Positions 33,847-41,832 of a stretch of DNA of 64,000 nucleotides are shown here, one piece after another (the stretch's first letter is position 1; each line of letters begins with the position of its first letter). The DNA lies in assembly GCF_000685015.1 (NCBI RefSeq), contig NZ_BAYA01000012.1:124001-188000 (forward strand). The letters run 5' to 3'. Under the pieces are notes generated by a model. The model did not search any database and was not told where the DNA came from. It worked only from the letters and a program-made list of their open reading frames with translations. Made by a program: the position numbers and the translations under genes. Origin of the DNA: Paraburkholderia bannensis NBRC 103871. Lineage in GTDB: Bacteria; Pseudomonadota; Gammaproteobacteria; Burkholderiales; Burkholderiaceae.

Positions 33847-34725
33847 TCAGACCTGCGCCGCCAGCTGCGCGCGCAGACCGGCCAGCACCGGCGCGCCGTC
33901 CGGACGCACGCCGCGCCAGACGAAGAACGACTCGGCGGCCTGCTCGACCAGCATGCCCAGGCCATCCGATGCGCGCGCGCCGAGCGACTCGGCGTGGCGC
34001 ATGAAGACCGTCGGCTCGGCGCCGTACATCATGTCGTAGGCCAGCGTGCCCGTGCCGAACGCCCGCGCGTCGCACTCGGGCAGCGCGGCGTCGAGACTGC
34101 CGGCCGTCGCGTTGATGATCACGTCGTAGGGCTTCGGATCGACCGGGTCGCGCAAGACAGCTTCCGGGCCGCCACCGTTGATGAGGCAACCGAACTCGCG
34201 CGCCGCGCCTTCGAATTGGGCGATCAGCGCATGCGCCTTCTGCGCCGTGCGATTGACGATGGTGATTTCGAGCGGATGGCGCTCCAGCATCGGCAGCACG
34301 ACGCCGCGCGCTGCGCCGCCCGCGCCCAGCAGCAGCACGCGCGCCCCCTTGAACGCCACGCCCAGATTCACTTCGATGTCGCGAACGAGGCCGAAACCGT
34401 CGGTGTTGTCGCCGAAAATGCCGTCTTCGTCGAAACGCAGCGTGTTGACCGCACCCGCTGCCGCCGCGCGCGGCGACAGACGGTCGGCCAGTGCATGCGC
34501 TTCGAGCTTGAACGGCACCGTCACGTTCAGGCCGCGCCCGCCCGCCGCGCGAAACGCCTGGACGTGCTCGACGAAGCCATCGAGCGGCGCGAGCAGGCGG
34601 TCGTACTCGACCGACTCGCCCGTCGCGGCGGCAAACTGCGCGTGGATCGACGGCGACTTGCTGTGCGCCACCGGATTGCCGACTACCGCGTAACGGTCGC
34701 GATGCTGGGCTTGATCGGCGCTCAT
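33847..34725 (-). CDS. aroE: Shikimate dehydrogenase
   Basis: 292 residues. The N-terminal substrate site reads VVGNPVAHSKSPSIHAQFA, and the catalytic Lys lies in LNVTVPFKLEAHAL. DNTDGFGLVRDIE and the NADP loop LLLGAGGAARGVVLP are present. It reduces 3-dehydroshikimate to shikimate with NADPH. The start codon overlaps the stop of the RNB ribonuclease gene (ATGA, 34722-34725), so the two are coupled. A second shikimate-pathway gene, aroQ, lies 6 kb away. Confidence 0.96.
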   Translation of the reverse strand: MSADQAQHRDRYAVVGNPVAHSKSPSIHAQFAAATGESVEYDRLLAPLDGFVEHVQAFRAAGGRGLNVTVPFKLEAHALADRLSPRAAAAGAVNTLRFDEDGIFGDNTDGFGLVRDIEVNLGVAFKGARVLLLGAGGAARGVVLPMLERHPLEITIVNRTAQKAHALIAQFEGAAREFGCLINGGGPEAVLRDPVDPKPYDVIINATAGSLDAALPECDARAFGTGTLAYDMMYGAEPTVFMRHAESLGARASDGLGMLVEQAAESFFVWRGVRPDGAPVLAGLRAQLAAQV

Positions 34726-36857
34726 TCGCGCGGCTCCGTGGCGTGCTGCTCGGCTTGCTGGACTTCTTCAGCGCTTTCCGGCGTGTCGCCTTCGGCGTTT
34801 GCGTCGCCGGCCGTGTCGGCTTCGGCTTGTGCTTCCGCTTCGCTTTCGGCGGAATCATCGGCGGCGTCGATCAGCTCTTCGTCTTCCGCCGCTTCTTCCT
34901 CGGGCTGCTCGCCGCTCGTCACGACCGGCGCGTCGAGCACGCGCAGCATGCGCACCGACGCCTCGATCGTCAGCTCGTCGATCGACATGACTTCCATCAT
35001 CAGGCGCGTGCCGCGCGCGTGCACGCCGAGCGCGGGCACGTGCATGAGCAGCGGCACTTCCTCGAAGCGCACCAGATCGTCCTTGACGACCGTGGCCGGG
35101 AATTCGCGACGCGGCTCGACGCCGCCGTCACCGCGCATTTCCTGCTGGAGCCAGCGCAGGCACCAGAAGTACTCCATGCGGCGCTGGTGATCGGCATACG
35201 CCGTATAGGTTTCGTCGAAGCCCTGCACGACGGCGAACAGGTCGGCGTCCTTGGGCTTGAACGGCGCGACCAGCTTGGCGGCCACGCCGTGCTCCACGCA
35301 CGCGAGCAGCTGCCACTGGTTCACGAGGTCGACATAACGGCGCAGCGGCGAGGTGCTCCACGCGTACTGCGCGACGCCCAGGCCTTCGTGCGGCGCGGCG
35401 TTGGTCTGCATGCGCGTGCGCTTGGGGCCCGTGGGCGCACCGAACGCGCGCTGCGAGCGGTAGATGCCCGGCACGCCGTGATCGTTGAGGAACGCGCCCC
35501 ACGTGGAGTTCGCGAGAATCGCGAGTTCGGCGACGATCATGTCGAGCGGCGACCCGCGGCGACGCGGCGTGATGTTGACGTGCTCGCCTTCCACGTAGAA
35601 GTTGTAGTCGGTGTTGCGCTGCACTTCGCGGCGCAGGCCGTAACCGGCACGCGCCTGCTGGCGCTTCTCGAACAGCGCCTGGGCGAACGGCCACAGCACG
35701 GCGATGTCGTCCTTGTGCGGATAGTCGCCCGTGCCTGCGGCGAGGGTCTCTTCCGTGACGACTTCGTCGAGCGTGTTGTGGCGCAGGTTGCTCTTCACGA
35801 ACACGCGCTCGGCGCGCGTTTCGCTGGCGACGATCTCCTGCGTCTCGCGGTTCACGATGCTGTAGAGCGACAGCGCCGGGCGCAGGCCGCCTTCCTTGAG
35901 CGTGAAGGCATCGACGAAATCGTCGGGCAGCATGGTGATCTTGTCGCCCGGCATGTAGACCGTCGACAGACGCGTGCGCGCGATCGTGTCGGCCGTGTCG
36001 CCGCGCGCAATGCCCAGCGCCGGAGCCGCGATGTGGATACCGATGCGCACGCGGCCATCGGCCAGATGCTCGATGGAGAACGCATCGTCGATTTCGGTCG
36101 TGGTGACGTCGTCGATCGAGAACGCCTGCACGTGGTCGCCCGCTTCCGGCAGCGTCTCGGGCAGCGCGCCCACTTCGACCGGCGGGAAACCGGTGCCGTG
36201 GGGGAAGAATTCCGCGAGGAAGCGCGCTTCGTGCAGCGCGCGCGGCGAGGCAATCCCGCCGCATTCGAGCATCAGGCGCGGCATCGAAATACCACGCGCG
36301 GCAGCGGCGGCTTCGAGCGCCTTGTATTCGATCGAGTTCTTGTCCGGTCGGGTGAGCAGCCCCAGCGCCTTGTCCTTGAGCGCCTCGGGCAATCTGCCCG
36401 CCTTCATCTCGTCTTCGTAGCCGGCCTGCACGAGCGCCTGCTGGCGCTTGCGCTCCAGCGACGCGAGCGCCATCTTGAGCTGCTCTTCGGGCGCGCGCTG
36501 ATACTGGCCACGACCCTTGCGGCGGAAGTACACGGGCGAGCCGTGCAGGCGCAGCACGAGCGCGGCGCGTTCGACCGGGCCATAGGTTGCGCCGAAGTAT
36601 TCGGTGGCGAGCGCCGTGTAGGCGAATTCGTCAGCGGGCGCGCACTCCCACAGGAAATCGAGATCGATTTCCTGTGCAGCGGCGTCAGCCTGCTCCAGCA
36701 GTTCTCCGGCGGCGGGCTTCTCGAATTCGATCAGCACGTCCTTGGCGCGCACCTTGGCGCGGCGGCCGCCCGGCAACTCGACCTGGAACGCGTCGCCCTG
36801 CTTCGACAGCACGCTGCCGGCCTTGAAACTGCCCGATTCCTCAAAGAAAACGTTCAC
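34722..36857 (-). CDS. RNB-domain (RNase II-like) exoribonuclease with acidic tail
   Basis: 711 residues. The RNB catalytic domain (about 245-570) contains SIDDVTTTEIDDAFSIE, with the Asp cluster that binds Mg, and the RNA-contact region SPLRRYVDLVNQWQLLA. An S1-like OB segment follows (about 580-640). The last 75 or so residues are almost all Glu, Ala and Asp, a strongly acidic disordered tail absent from E. coli RNase II. The enzyme should degrade single-stranded RNA 3' to 5'. It is the first gene of a unit with aroE and mtgA. The identity as RNase II rather than RNase R is suggested by length and lack of a basic tail. Confidence 0.9.
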   Translation of the reverse strand: MNVFFEESGSFKAGSVLSKQGDAFQVELPGGRRAKVRAKDVLIEFEKPAAGELLEQADAAAQEIDLDFLWECAPADEFAYTALATEYFGATYGPVERAALVLRLHGSPVYFRRKGRGQYQRAPEEQLKMALASLERKRQQALVQAGYEDEMKAGRLPEALKDKALGLLTRPDKNSIEYKALEAAAAARGISMPRLMLECGGIASPRALHEARFLAEFFPHGTGFPPVEVGALPETLPEAGDHVQAFSIDDVTTTEIDDAFSIEHLADGRVRIGIHIAAPALGIARGDTADTIARTRLSTVYMPGDKITMLPDDFVDAFTLKEGGLRPALSLYSIVNRETQEIVASETRAERVFVKSNLRHNTLDEVVTEETLAAGTGDYPHKDDIAVLWPFAQALFEKRQQARAGYGLRREVQRNTDYNFYVEGEHVNITPRRRGSPLDMIVAELAILANSTWGAFLNDHGVPGIYRSQRAFGAPTGPKRTRMQTNAAPHEGLGVAQYAWSTSPLRRYVDLVNQWQLLACVEHGVAAKLVAPFKPKDADLFAVVQGFDETYTAYADHQRRMEYFWCLRWLQQEMRGDGGVEPRREFPATVVKDDLVRFEEVPLLMHVPALGVHARGTRLMMEVMSIDELTIEASVRMLRVLDAPVVTSGEQPEEEAAEDEELIDAADDSAESEAEAQAEADTAGDANAEGDTPESAEEVQQAEQHATEPRE

Positions 36858-36974
36858 TCAACACTCTCGTTCAGTCTTGCTATCACCGTCGGGCGCGGCG
36901 CGCCCGGGCGGTGCTGCTGTATACATATAGGCGCTCGCGCAATGCGCGAACGGCGCGACGCCTGGGTTCTTCCC

Positions 36975-37550
36975 CTAAGCTGCGTCGCAGAAACGGATCA
37001 CTTCGTCGACGTAATCGGCGAATTCGCTGATGCCATGGTCACTGCCTTCGATCAGGTGCGTCGTGACACCCGGATAGTGCGCCAGCATCTCGCGGTAATC
37101 GAGCACTTCGTCGCCGGTCGCCGCGAGCAGGTAGTAACGCTGCGGCTGGCTGATCTGCGCGACGGCCAGCGCGCGCAACTCATCGAGATGGCGCGGTTCG
37201 ACGACGATGCTGCCGCCGCCATGCCAGAGCGGCTGCTCGCCCAGGTACTTCGACAGGTCGCGCTGCGGCACCACCGCCGGATTGAGCAGCGCGGCATGCC
37301 AGCCGTGTTTCTCGGCCAGATAGGTGGCGAAGTAGCCGCCCAGCGAACTGCCGATCAGCGCAATCCGCTCACCTGCTTTGGCCTTGTCGGCGATTTCGCG
37401 CTCGATCTGCGCGATGGCCCCGGCGGGCGAAACCGGCAGCGTCGGGCAAAGCCACTCGCTAGCGCGGCCCGTTTCGGCCAGACGCGCCGCCAGCAGGCGC
37501 GCCTTGAACGACTGCGGCGACGAGCGGAAACCGTGCAGATAGACGATCAC
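36975..37550 (-). CDS. YqiA/YcfP-family alpha/beta hydrolase (esterase-like)
   Basis: 191 residues from GTG 37550, overlapping the TGA of mpl (GTGA). The fold motifs are MIVYLHGFRSSPQSFKA (oxyanion region), the nucleophile elbow LIGSSLGGYFATYLA, and GSDHGISEFADYV near the end, with Asp in LAATGDEVLDY. This matches small YqiA-type esterases whose natural substrate is unknown. Coupling to mpl suggests a link to cell-wall precursor metabolism, but that is only contextual. Confidence 0.9.
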   Translation of the reverse strand: MIVYLHGFRSSPQSFKARLLAARLAETGRASEWLCPTLPVSPAGAIAQIEREIADKAKAGERIALIGSSLGGYFATYLAEKHGWHAALLNPAVVPQRDLSKYLGEQPLWHGGGSIVVEPRHLDELRALAVAQISQPQRYYLLAATGDEVLDYREMLAHYPGVTTHLIEGSDHGISEFADYVDEVIRFCDAA

Positions 37551-38938
37551 GCCGCGCTCCGCGCCGACAGCGCATCGAGCAGCTTCTGATGCACGCCGCC
37601 AAATCCGCCGTTGCTCATCACCAGCACCTGGTCGCCCGGACGCGCGGCGGCAACCACAGCCTTCACCAGCGCGTCGAGGTCGTGGAACGCATGCGCCTTC
37701 TCGCCGAGCGGCGCGAGCGCACCCGCCAGATCCCAGCCGAGCGCGTCATTGCCGCTGGGCGCGCCGTAGCCGAACACGAGGTCGGCATCGGCAAGACTTG
37801 CGGGCAGTTGCGCCTTCATCACGCCGAGCTTCATCGTGTTCGAGCGCGGCTCCAGCACGGCGAGGATGCGGGTGTTTTCATGGCCGACGCGCGTACGCAA
37901 ACCGGCGATGGTCGTTTCAATTGCGGTCGGATGGTGCGCGAAATCGTCATAGACGGTCACGCCGTCCACGCTGCCGCGCACTTCCATGCGGCGCTTCACA
38001 TTGCGAAAACCACTGAGTGATTCGGCGGCCTGCGCGGGCGGCACACCCACGCTGCGCGCGGCAGCGATCGCGGCCAGCGCATTCAGGCGGTTGTGCTCGC
38101 CCTGGATCTGCCAGTCGACCACGCCCACGCGTTCGCTGTTGTGATAGACGGCGAAGCGCTCGTCCACGGCCACGCCGTCTTCCGCCGGCAGCGCCTGCCA
38201 GCCGCCATCCACGCCGAAACGCTCGACATCGCTCCAGACGCCGCGCGCGAGCACGCGCTCCAGCGCGTCGCTGCGGCCGTTCGAGACCACCCGGCCCACA
38301 CCCGGAATCGTGCGGATCAGGTGGTGAAACTGCGTCTCGATGGCGGCGAGATCGGGGAAGATATCGGCGTGATCGAATTCGAGGTTGTTCAACAGCGCCG
38401 TGCGCGGACGGTAATGGACGAACTTCGAACGCTTGTCGAAGAACGCCGTGTCGTACTCATCAGCTTCGATCACGAAGAAGCTCGAATCGGTCAGGCGCGC
38501 CGAGATACCGAAGTTCAGCGGCACGCCGCCGATCAGGAAGCCGGGGTTCAGGCCCGCGTCTTCGAGCAGCCACGCGAGCATCGAGCTCGTCGTGGTCTTG
38601 CCGTGCGTGCCCGCCACCGCCAGCACCCACTTGTCGCGCAGCACGTGCTCGCCGAGCCACTGCGGGCCCGACGTGTACGGCAGGCCGCGATTGAGGATCT
38701 CCTCCATCAGCGGGTTGCCGCGCGACACCACGTTGCCGATCACGTAGAGGTCGGGATTCAGCTCGGTCTGGCTCGCATCGTAACCTTCGATCAGGCGGAT
38801 ACCCTGCGCTTCGAGCTGCGTGCTCATCGGCGGATACACGCCCGCGTCGCAGCCGGTGACCGTGTGGCCCGCACTGCGCGCGAGCACGGCGAGACCGCCC
38901 ATGAACGTGCCGCAGATGCCGAGGATATGGATGTGCAT
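37547..38938 (-). CDS. mpl: UDP-MurNAc:L-Ala-gamma-D-Glu-meso-DAP ligase (murein recycling)
   Basis: 463 residues from ATG 38938 (MHIHILGICGTFMGGLAVLA). The Mur ligase P-loop is VAGTHGKTTTSSMLAWLLEDAG. NLEFDHADIFPDL, FHHLIRTIPG, EHNRLNALAAIAAA and VYDDFAHHPTAI are present. Mpl joins recycled murein tripeptide directly to UDP-MurNAc, saving de novo synthesis. It complements ampD (55 kb), which frees such peptides. The leader contains an 8-bp inverted repeat at 39005-39030. The reading frame stays open for about 1.1 kb upstream of the start, but that is codon-bias noise: the family N-terminus is exactly MHIHILGICG. Confidence 0.97.
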   Translation of the reverse strand: MHIHILGICGTFMGGLAVLARSAGHTVTGCDAGVYPPMSTQLEAQGIRLIEGYDASQTELNPDLYVIGNVVSRGNPLMEEILNRGLPYTSGPQWLGEHVLRDKWVLAVAGTHGKTTTSSMLAWLLEDAGLNPGFLIGGVPLNFGISARLTDSSFFVIEADEYDTAFFDKRSKFVHYRPRTALLNNLEFDHADIFPDLAAIETQFHHLIRTIPGVGRVVSNGRSDALERVLARGVWSDVERFGVDGGWQALPAEDGVAVDERFAVYHNSERVGVVDWQIQGEHNRLNALAAIAAARSVGVPPAQAAESLSGFRNVKRRMEVRGSVDGVTVYDDFAHHPTAIETTIAGLRTRVGHENTRILAVLEPRSNTMKLGVMKAQLPASLADADLVFGYGAPSGNDALGWDLAGALAPLGEKAHAFHDLDALVKAVVAAARPGDQVLVMSNGGFGGVHQKLLDALSARSAA

Positions 38939-39196
38939 AAGCCTGTCGCGCCGCGCGGGCGTCGTGAACGGGTTGATCGGTTTTTTGGGATGGGTGACGC
39001 AAGACGGCGGCTTAATCGGGTTAGCCGCCGGAGCAAAGAACGGTATTGTACCCGAGCCCTCCGGCCTTTTTCGCCGCGGCGGCCCTGGGGTTGGCATGCG
39101 CACCAACCTCGGCCCAGCTCGCGAAGCCAGCCGCGACGCCTGGAGCGCCAGCGGGAGCCCGGGGGAGCCATAAGCGTTCTCTAGTATGATGGGTGC

Positions 39197-39838
39197 ATGA
39201 TTCGCAGATCTCATTTCGATCCCCAGCGCGTGCGCGAGGAAATCGCCATCGCGGCAGCACGGATGATTGCCGAGGATGGCCTCGATTACGCCACCGCCAA
39301 GCGCAAGGCCGCGCGGCAGGTGGTGGGGGACACCCGTATCGAAGGCGTCTGGCTGCCCGACAACGACCAGATCGAGGAAGAAATCCGCGAATATCAGGCC
39401 CTGTTTCAGGGAGATAGCCAGCCAGCGGTGCTGCGGCGTCTGCGCGAGATCGCGCTCGACTGGATGCTCAAGCTCGCGGCCTTCAACCCGTTCCTCACGG
39501 GCGCGGTGCTCAACGGCACGGCGGGCGAGCATTCGGACATTCATCTGCAGATCTTCTGCGATGACGCCAAGGGTGTCGCCATCTGGCTGCTGAACGCGAA
39601 CGTGCAGTACGACGTCTCGGAAACGCGCCACTTCGCCGCGCGCGGTTATGTCGAAACGCTCAGCTTCCTCTGGAAGCCTTCGCGCACCGAAGAGCCGGTC
39701 GGCATTCACGTCGCGCTCTACAATACCGACGACCTGCGCGGCGCCGTACGCGCCGACGGACGCGGGCGTCTGCCGCGCGCAAACGCGCAGGCACTCCAGG
39801 CGCTGATCGACGCGAGCGGCGCCACCTCGACCACCTGA
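39197..39838 (+). CDS. Conserved protein with a nucleotidyltransferase-like motif
   Basis: 213 residues, well supported by codon usage and by spacing to tlpA. I do not know a characterised relative. The N-terminal 70 residues are helical and charged (FDPQRVREEIAIAAARMIAE). The central segment LTGAVLNGTAGEHSDIHLQI resembles the GS-x-SDIDL nucleotidyltransferase motif, but the second Asp is His and only two acidic residues follow at CDD. It may therefore be a catalytically dead or divergent member; this is inference. A TATGAT hexamer ends six bases before the ATG, so the mRNA could be leaderless. It is divergent from mpl and 19 bases upstream of the thioredoxin-like gene. Confidence 0.7.
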   Translation: MIRRSHFDPQRVREEIAIAAARMIAEDGLDYATAKRKAARQVVGDTRIEGVWLPDNDQIEEEIREYQALFQGDSQPAVLRRLREIALDWMLKLAAFNPFLTGAVLNGTAGEHSDIHLQIFCDDAKGVAIWLLNANVQYDVSETRHFAARGYVETLSFLWKPSRTEEPVGIHVALYNTDDLRGAVRADGRGRLPRANAQALQALIDASGATSTT

Positions 39839-39857
39839 CTCATATAGACAGGCAGCA

Positions 39858-40424
39858 ATGAACACAAAGCGGATTCTGGCCGGCGTCGCAGTCGCGGCGG
39901 TGGCAGCCTGCGGCGGCATTCTTGCAGGACACTTTGCGGGCGGCGCACATGAAAGCGCCTCCGCTATCACGAACGCCGACGCGGCGACGGTCGCCGGCAA
40001 GCAAAGCCCGGTAGACCAGCTCTGGACGGCCGCCGTCACCACTCCGGACGGCAAGCCCCAGTCGCTCGCCATCTATAAAGGCCATCCGATCGTCGTGAAC
40101 TTCTGGGCCTCCTGGTGCGGCCCGTGCGTCGAGGAAATGCCGGAGCTCTCCGCCCTGCATCGCGAGTATGCAAAGAAAGGCATCCAGTTCGTCGGGCTCG
40201 GCGTGGATTCGGCGGCCAACATCAAGACCTTCCTGGGCAAGGTCAAGGTCGATTACCCCATCTACATCGCCGGTTTCGGCGGTGCGGACGTCGCGCGCGC
40301 CTTCGGCAACAACGCCGGCGGCCTGCCTTACACGGTCGTAATCGACGCGAACGGCGCCGTTCGTGCGACAAAATTAGGCCAAATCAAACCGGACGAGCTG
40401 CGCCACACGCTTGATGCACTTTGA
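39858..40424 (+). CDS. TlpA-family membrane-anchored thioredoxin-like protein
   Basis: 188 residues. The N-terminal hydrophobic segment (about 5-25, with AVAACGGILAGHF) is a membrane anchor or signal peptide; the LAGC-like lipobox is imperfect. The thioredoxin fold shows the redox motif WASWCGPCVEEMPELS and the cis-Pro region GGLPYTVVIDANG. TlpA/ResA proteins act in the periplasm as disulfide reductases, often for cytochrome c maturation. The 39197 gene lies 19 bases upstream, so the pair is likely an operon. Confidence 0.92.
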   Translation: MNTKRILAGVAVAAVAACGGILAGHFAGGAHESASAITNADAATVAGKQSPVDQLWTAAVTTPDGKPQSLAIYKGHPIVVNFWASWCGPCVEEMPELSALHREYAKKGIQFVGLGVDSAANIKTFLGKVKVDYPIYIAGFGGADVARAFGNNAGGLPYTVVIDANGAVRATKLGQIKPDELRHTLDAL

Positions 40425-40618
40425 CGCGGCTGAACAATTGACCGGGGCTTAACAGCCGTAGAGCACTTTTTGCCGCTCGATTTGACGAAATTGACTGAAG
40501 ATCGGCCTCACCGCGCCTTACAGCGCGGTCTTGGGGTCATATCGAGCGTTTGGAAAACTAGACAAATTTCTCTAATCAGCGCTAAAGTTCGCGCAATTCC
40601 ACGGAAAAAGAAGCGACC

Positions 40619-41071
40619 ATGACGCGACTGCTGGTTTTGCACGGCCCCAACCTCAACCTTCTCGGCACCCGGGAACCGGAGGTCTATGGGCGCGTGACGC
40701 TGCCGCAGATCGATCAGGCGCTCGCCGACCGTGCCGCCGACGCAGGCGTGGAGCTTGCGACGTTCCAGAGCAACCACGAAGGCGCGCTGGTCGACCGCAT
40801 CCAGGCGGCCCGCACGGAACAGACGGATTTCATCCTGATCAACCCGGCGGCGTACACGCACACCAGTGTGGCGATCCGGGATGCGCTGGCAGGCGTGGGC
40901 ATTCCGTTCGTCGAGATCCATCTCTCGAACGTGCATCGTCGCGAAGCCTTCCGGCATCACTCGTATTTTTCCGACCAGGCCGAAGGCGTCATCTGCGGCC
41001 TCGGCTGGAAGGGTTATCTCTACGCGCTCGAATACGCGCTCGACCGGCTTGCTGCCCGGTCGGCCACGTAA
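40619..41071 (+). CDS. aroQ: Type II 3-dehydroquinate dehydratase
   Basis: 150 residues, the standard size. All catalytic segments are present: VLHGPNLNLLGTREPEVYG, FQSNHEGALVDRI, INPAAYTHTSVAIRDAL and EIHLSNVHRREAFRHHS. It dehydrates 3-dehydroquinate to 3-dehydroshikimate as a dodecamer. The 194-bp upstream gap is AT-rich near 40540-40600 and probably holds its promoter (TAGACA with a downstream TAAAGT is one weak candidate). accB follows after 102 bases on the same strand, an arrangement common in Proteobacteria. Confidence 0.98.
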   Translation: MTRLLVLHGPNLNLLGTREPEVYGRVTLPQIDQALADRAADAGVELATFQSNHEGALVDRIQAARTEQTDFILINPAAYTHTSVAIRDALAGVGIPFVEIHLSNVHRREAFRHHSYFSDQAEGVICGLGWKGYLYALEYALDRLAARSAT

Positions 41072-41173
41072 CTTCGGCGCCGGATAACCGACGCACTCTG
41101 AAAGACCACTCTTATCCCGTGCCGGGACGCGCGCGCCCCGGCACCTCACGTATTCAAGCAAAGGGGCTGCACC

Positions 41174-41644
41174 ATGGATCTACGTAAGCTGAAGACTCTG
41201 ATCGACCTCGTCTCCGAATCGGGCATCTCGGAACTCGAAGTCACCGAGGGCGAAGGCAAGGTGCGCATCGTCAAGAACGCGCCGCCGGTCTACGTGCAAC
41301 CGACCGCCGCGCAATTCGCCGCACCGATGGCAGGCGCCCCGATGGCAGCCGCACCGGCCCAGGCTGGCGAAGCCGCAGCACCCGCCGCTGCTGCGCCGGC
41401 AGTGCCGCAAGGTCACGTCGTGACGTCGCCGATGGTCGGCACGTTCTACCGCGCACCGTCGCCGGGCGCTGATCCGTTCGTCCAGGTGGGCGACACGGTC
41501 AAGGAAGGCCAGACGCTGTGCATCATCGAAGCGATGAAGCTCCTGAACGAAATCGAGTCGGACGTCGCGGGCGTGGTCAAGGAAATCCTCGTCGAGAACG
41601 GCCAGGCGGTCGAATACGGCCAGCCGCTCTACGTGGTCGCGTAA
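41174..41644 (+). CDS. accB: Biotin carboxyl carrier protein of acetyl-CoA carboxylase
   Basis: 156 residues from ATG 41174, preceded by AGGGG. The N-terminal helix (MDLRKLKTLIDLVSESGISE) is followed by an Ala/Pro-rich linker (about 45-78) and the biotinyl domain. K122 lies in the biotinylation motif EAMKLLNEIE. It shuttles carboxybiotin between AccC and the transferase AccAD. An 8-bp inverted repeat (41119-41126 / 41137-41144) lies in its leader. accC follows after 188 bases. Confidence 0.98.
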   Translation: MDLRKLKTLIDLVSESGISELEVTEGEGKVRIVKNAPPVYVQPTAAQFAAPMAGAPMAAAPAQAGEAAAPAAAAPAVPQGHVVTSPMVGTFYRAPSPGADPFVQVGDTVKEGQTLCIIEAMKLLNEIESDVAGVVKEILVENGQAVEYGQPLYVVA

Positions 41645-41832
41645 GTACGCCCACCCGCAGATCACGAGTGATCGCATGAGCGCGCCGGCGCTTCGCGCGA
41701 CATCCCTCTGGCGCCGCACCGCCCTCGCCGGTCGCGGCGCGCGCGGCCACCAGCGCCGCGCGCACCACCGGTCCTCCCTGGCGGCCCGCCTGCACGGTCA
41801 TGCGGCGCCCATTGATGAGTCGAATACCCACC

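Noticed and set aside
38939..40072. N-terminal extension of mpl by about 378 codons
   Set aside because: The added region contains no known domain, overlaps plus-strand genes with good family matches, and mpl proteins start at MHIHILGICG.
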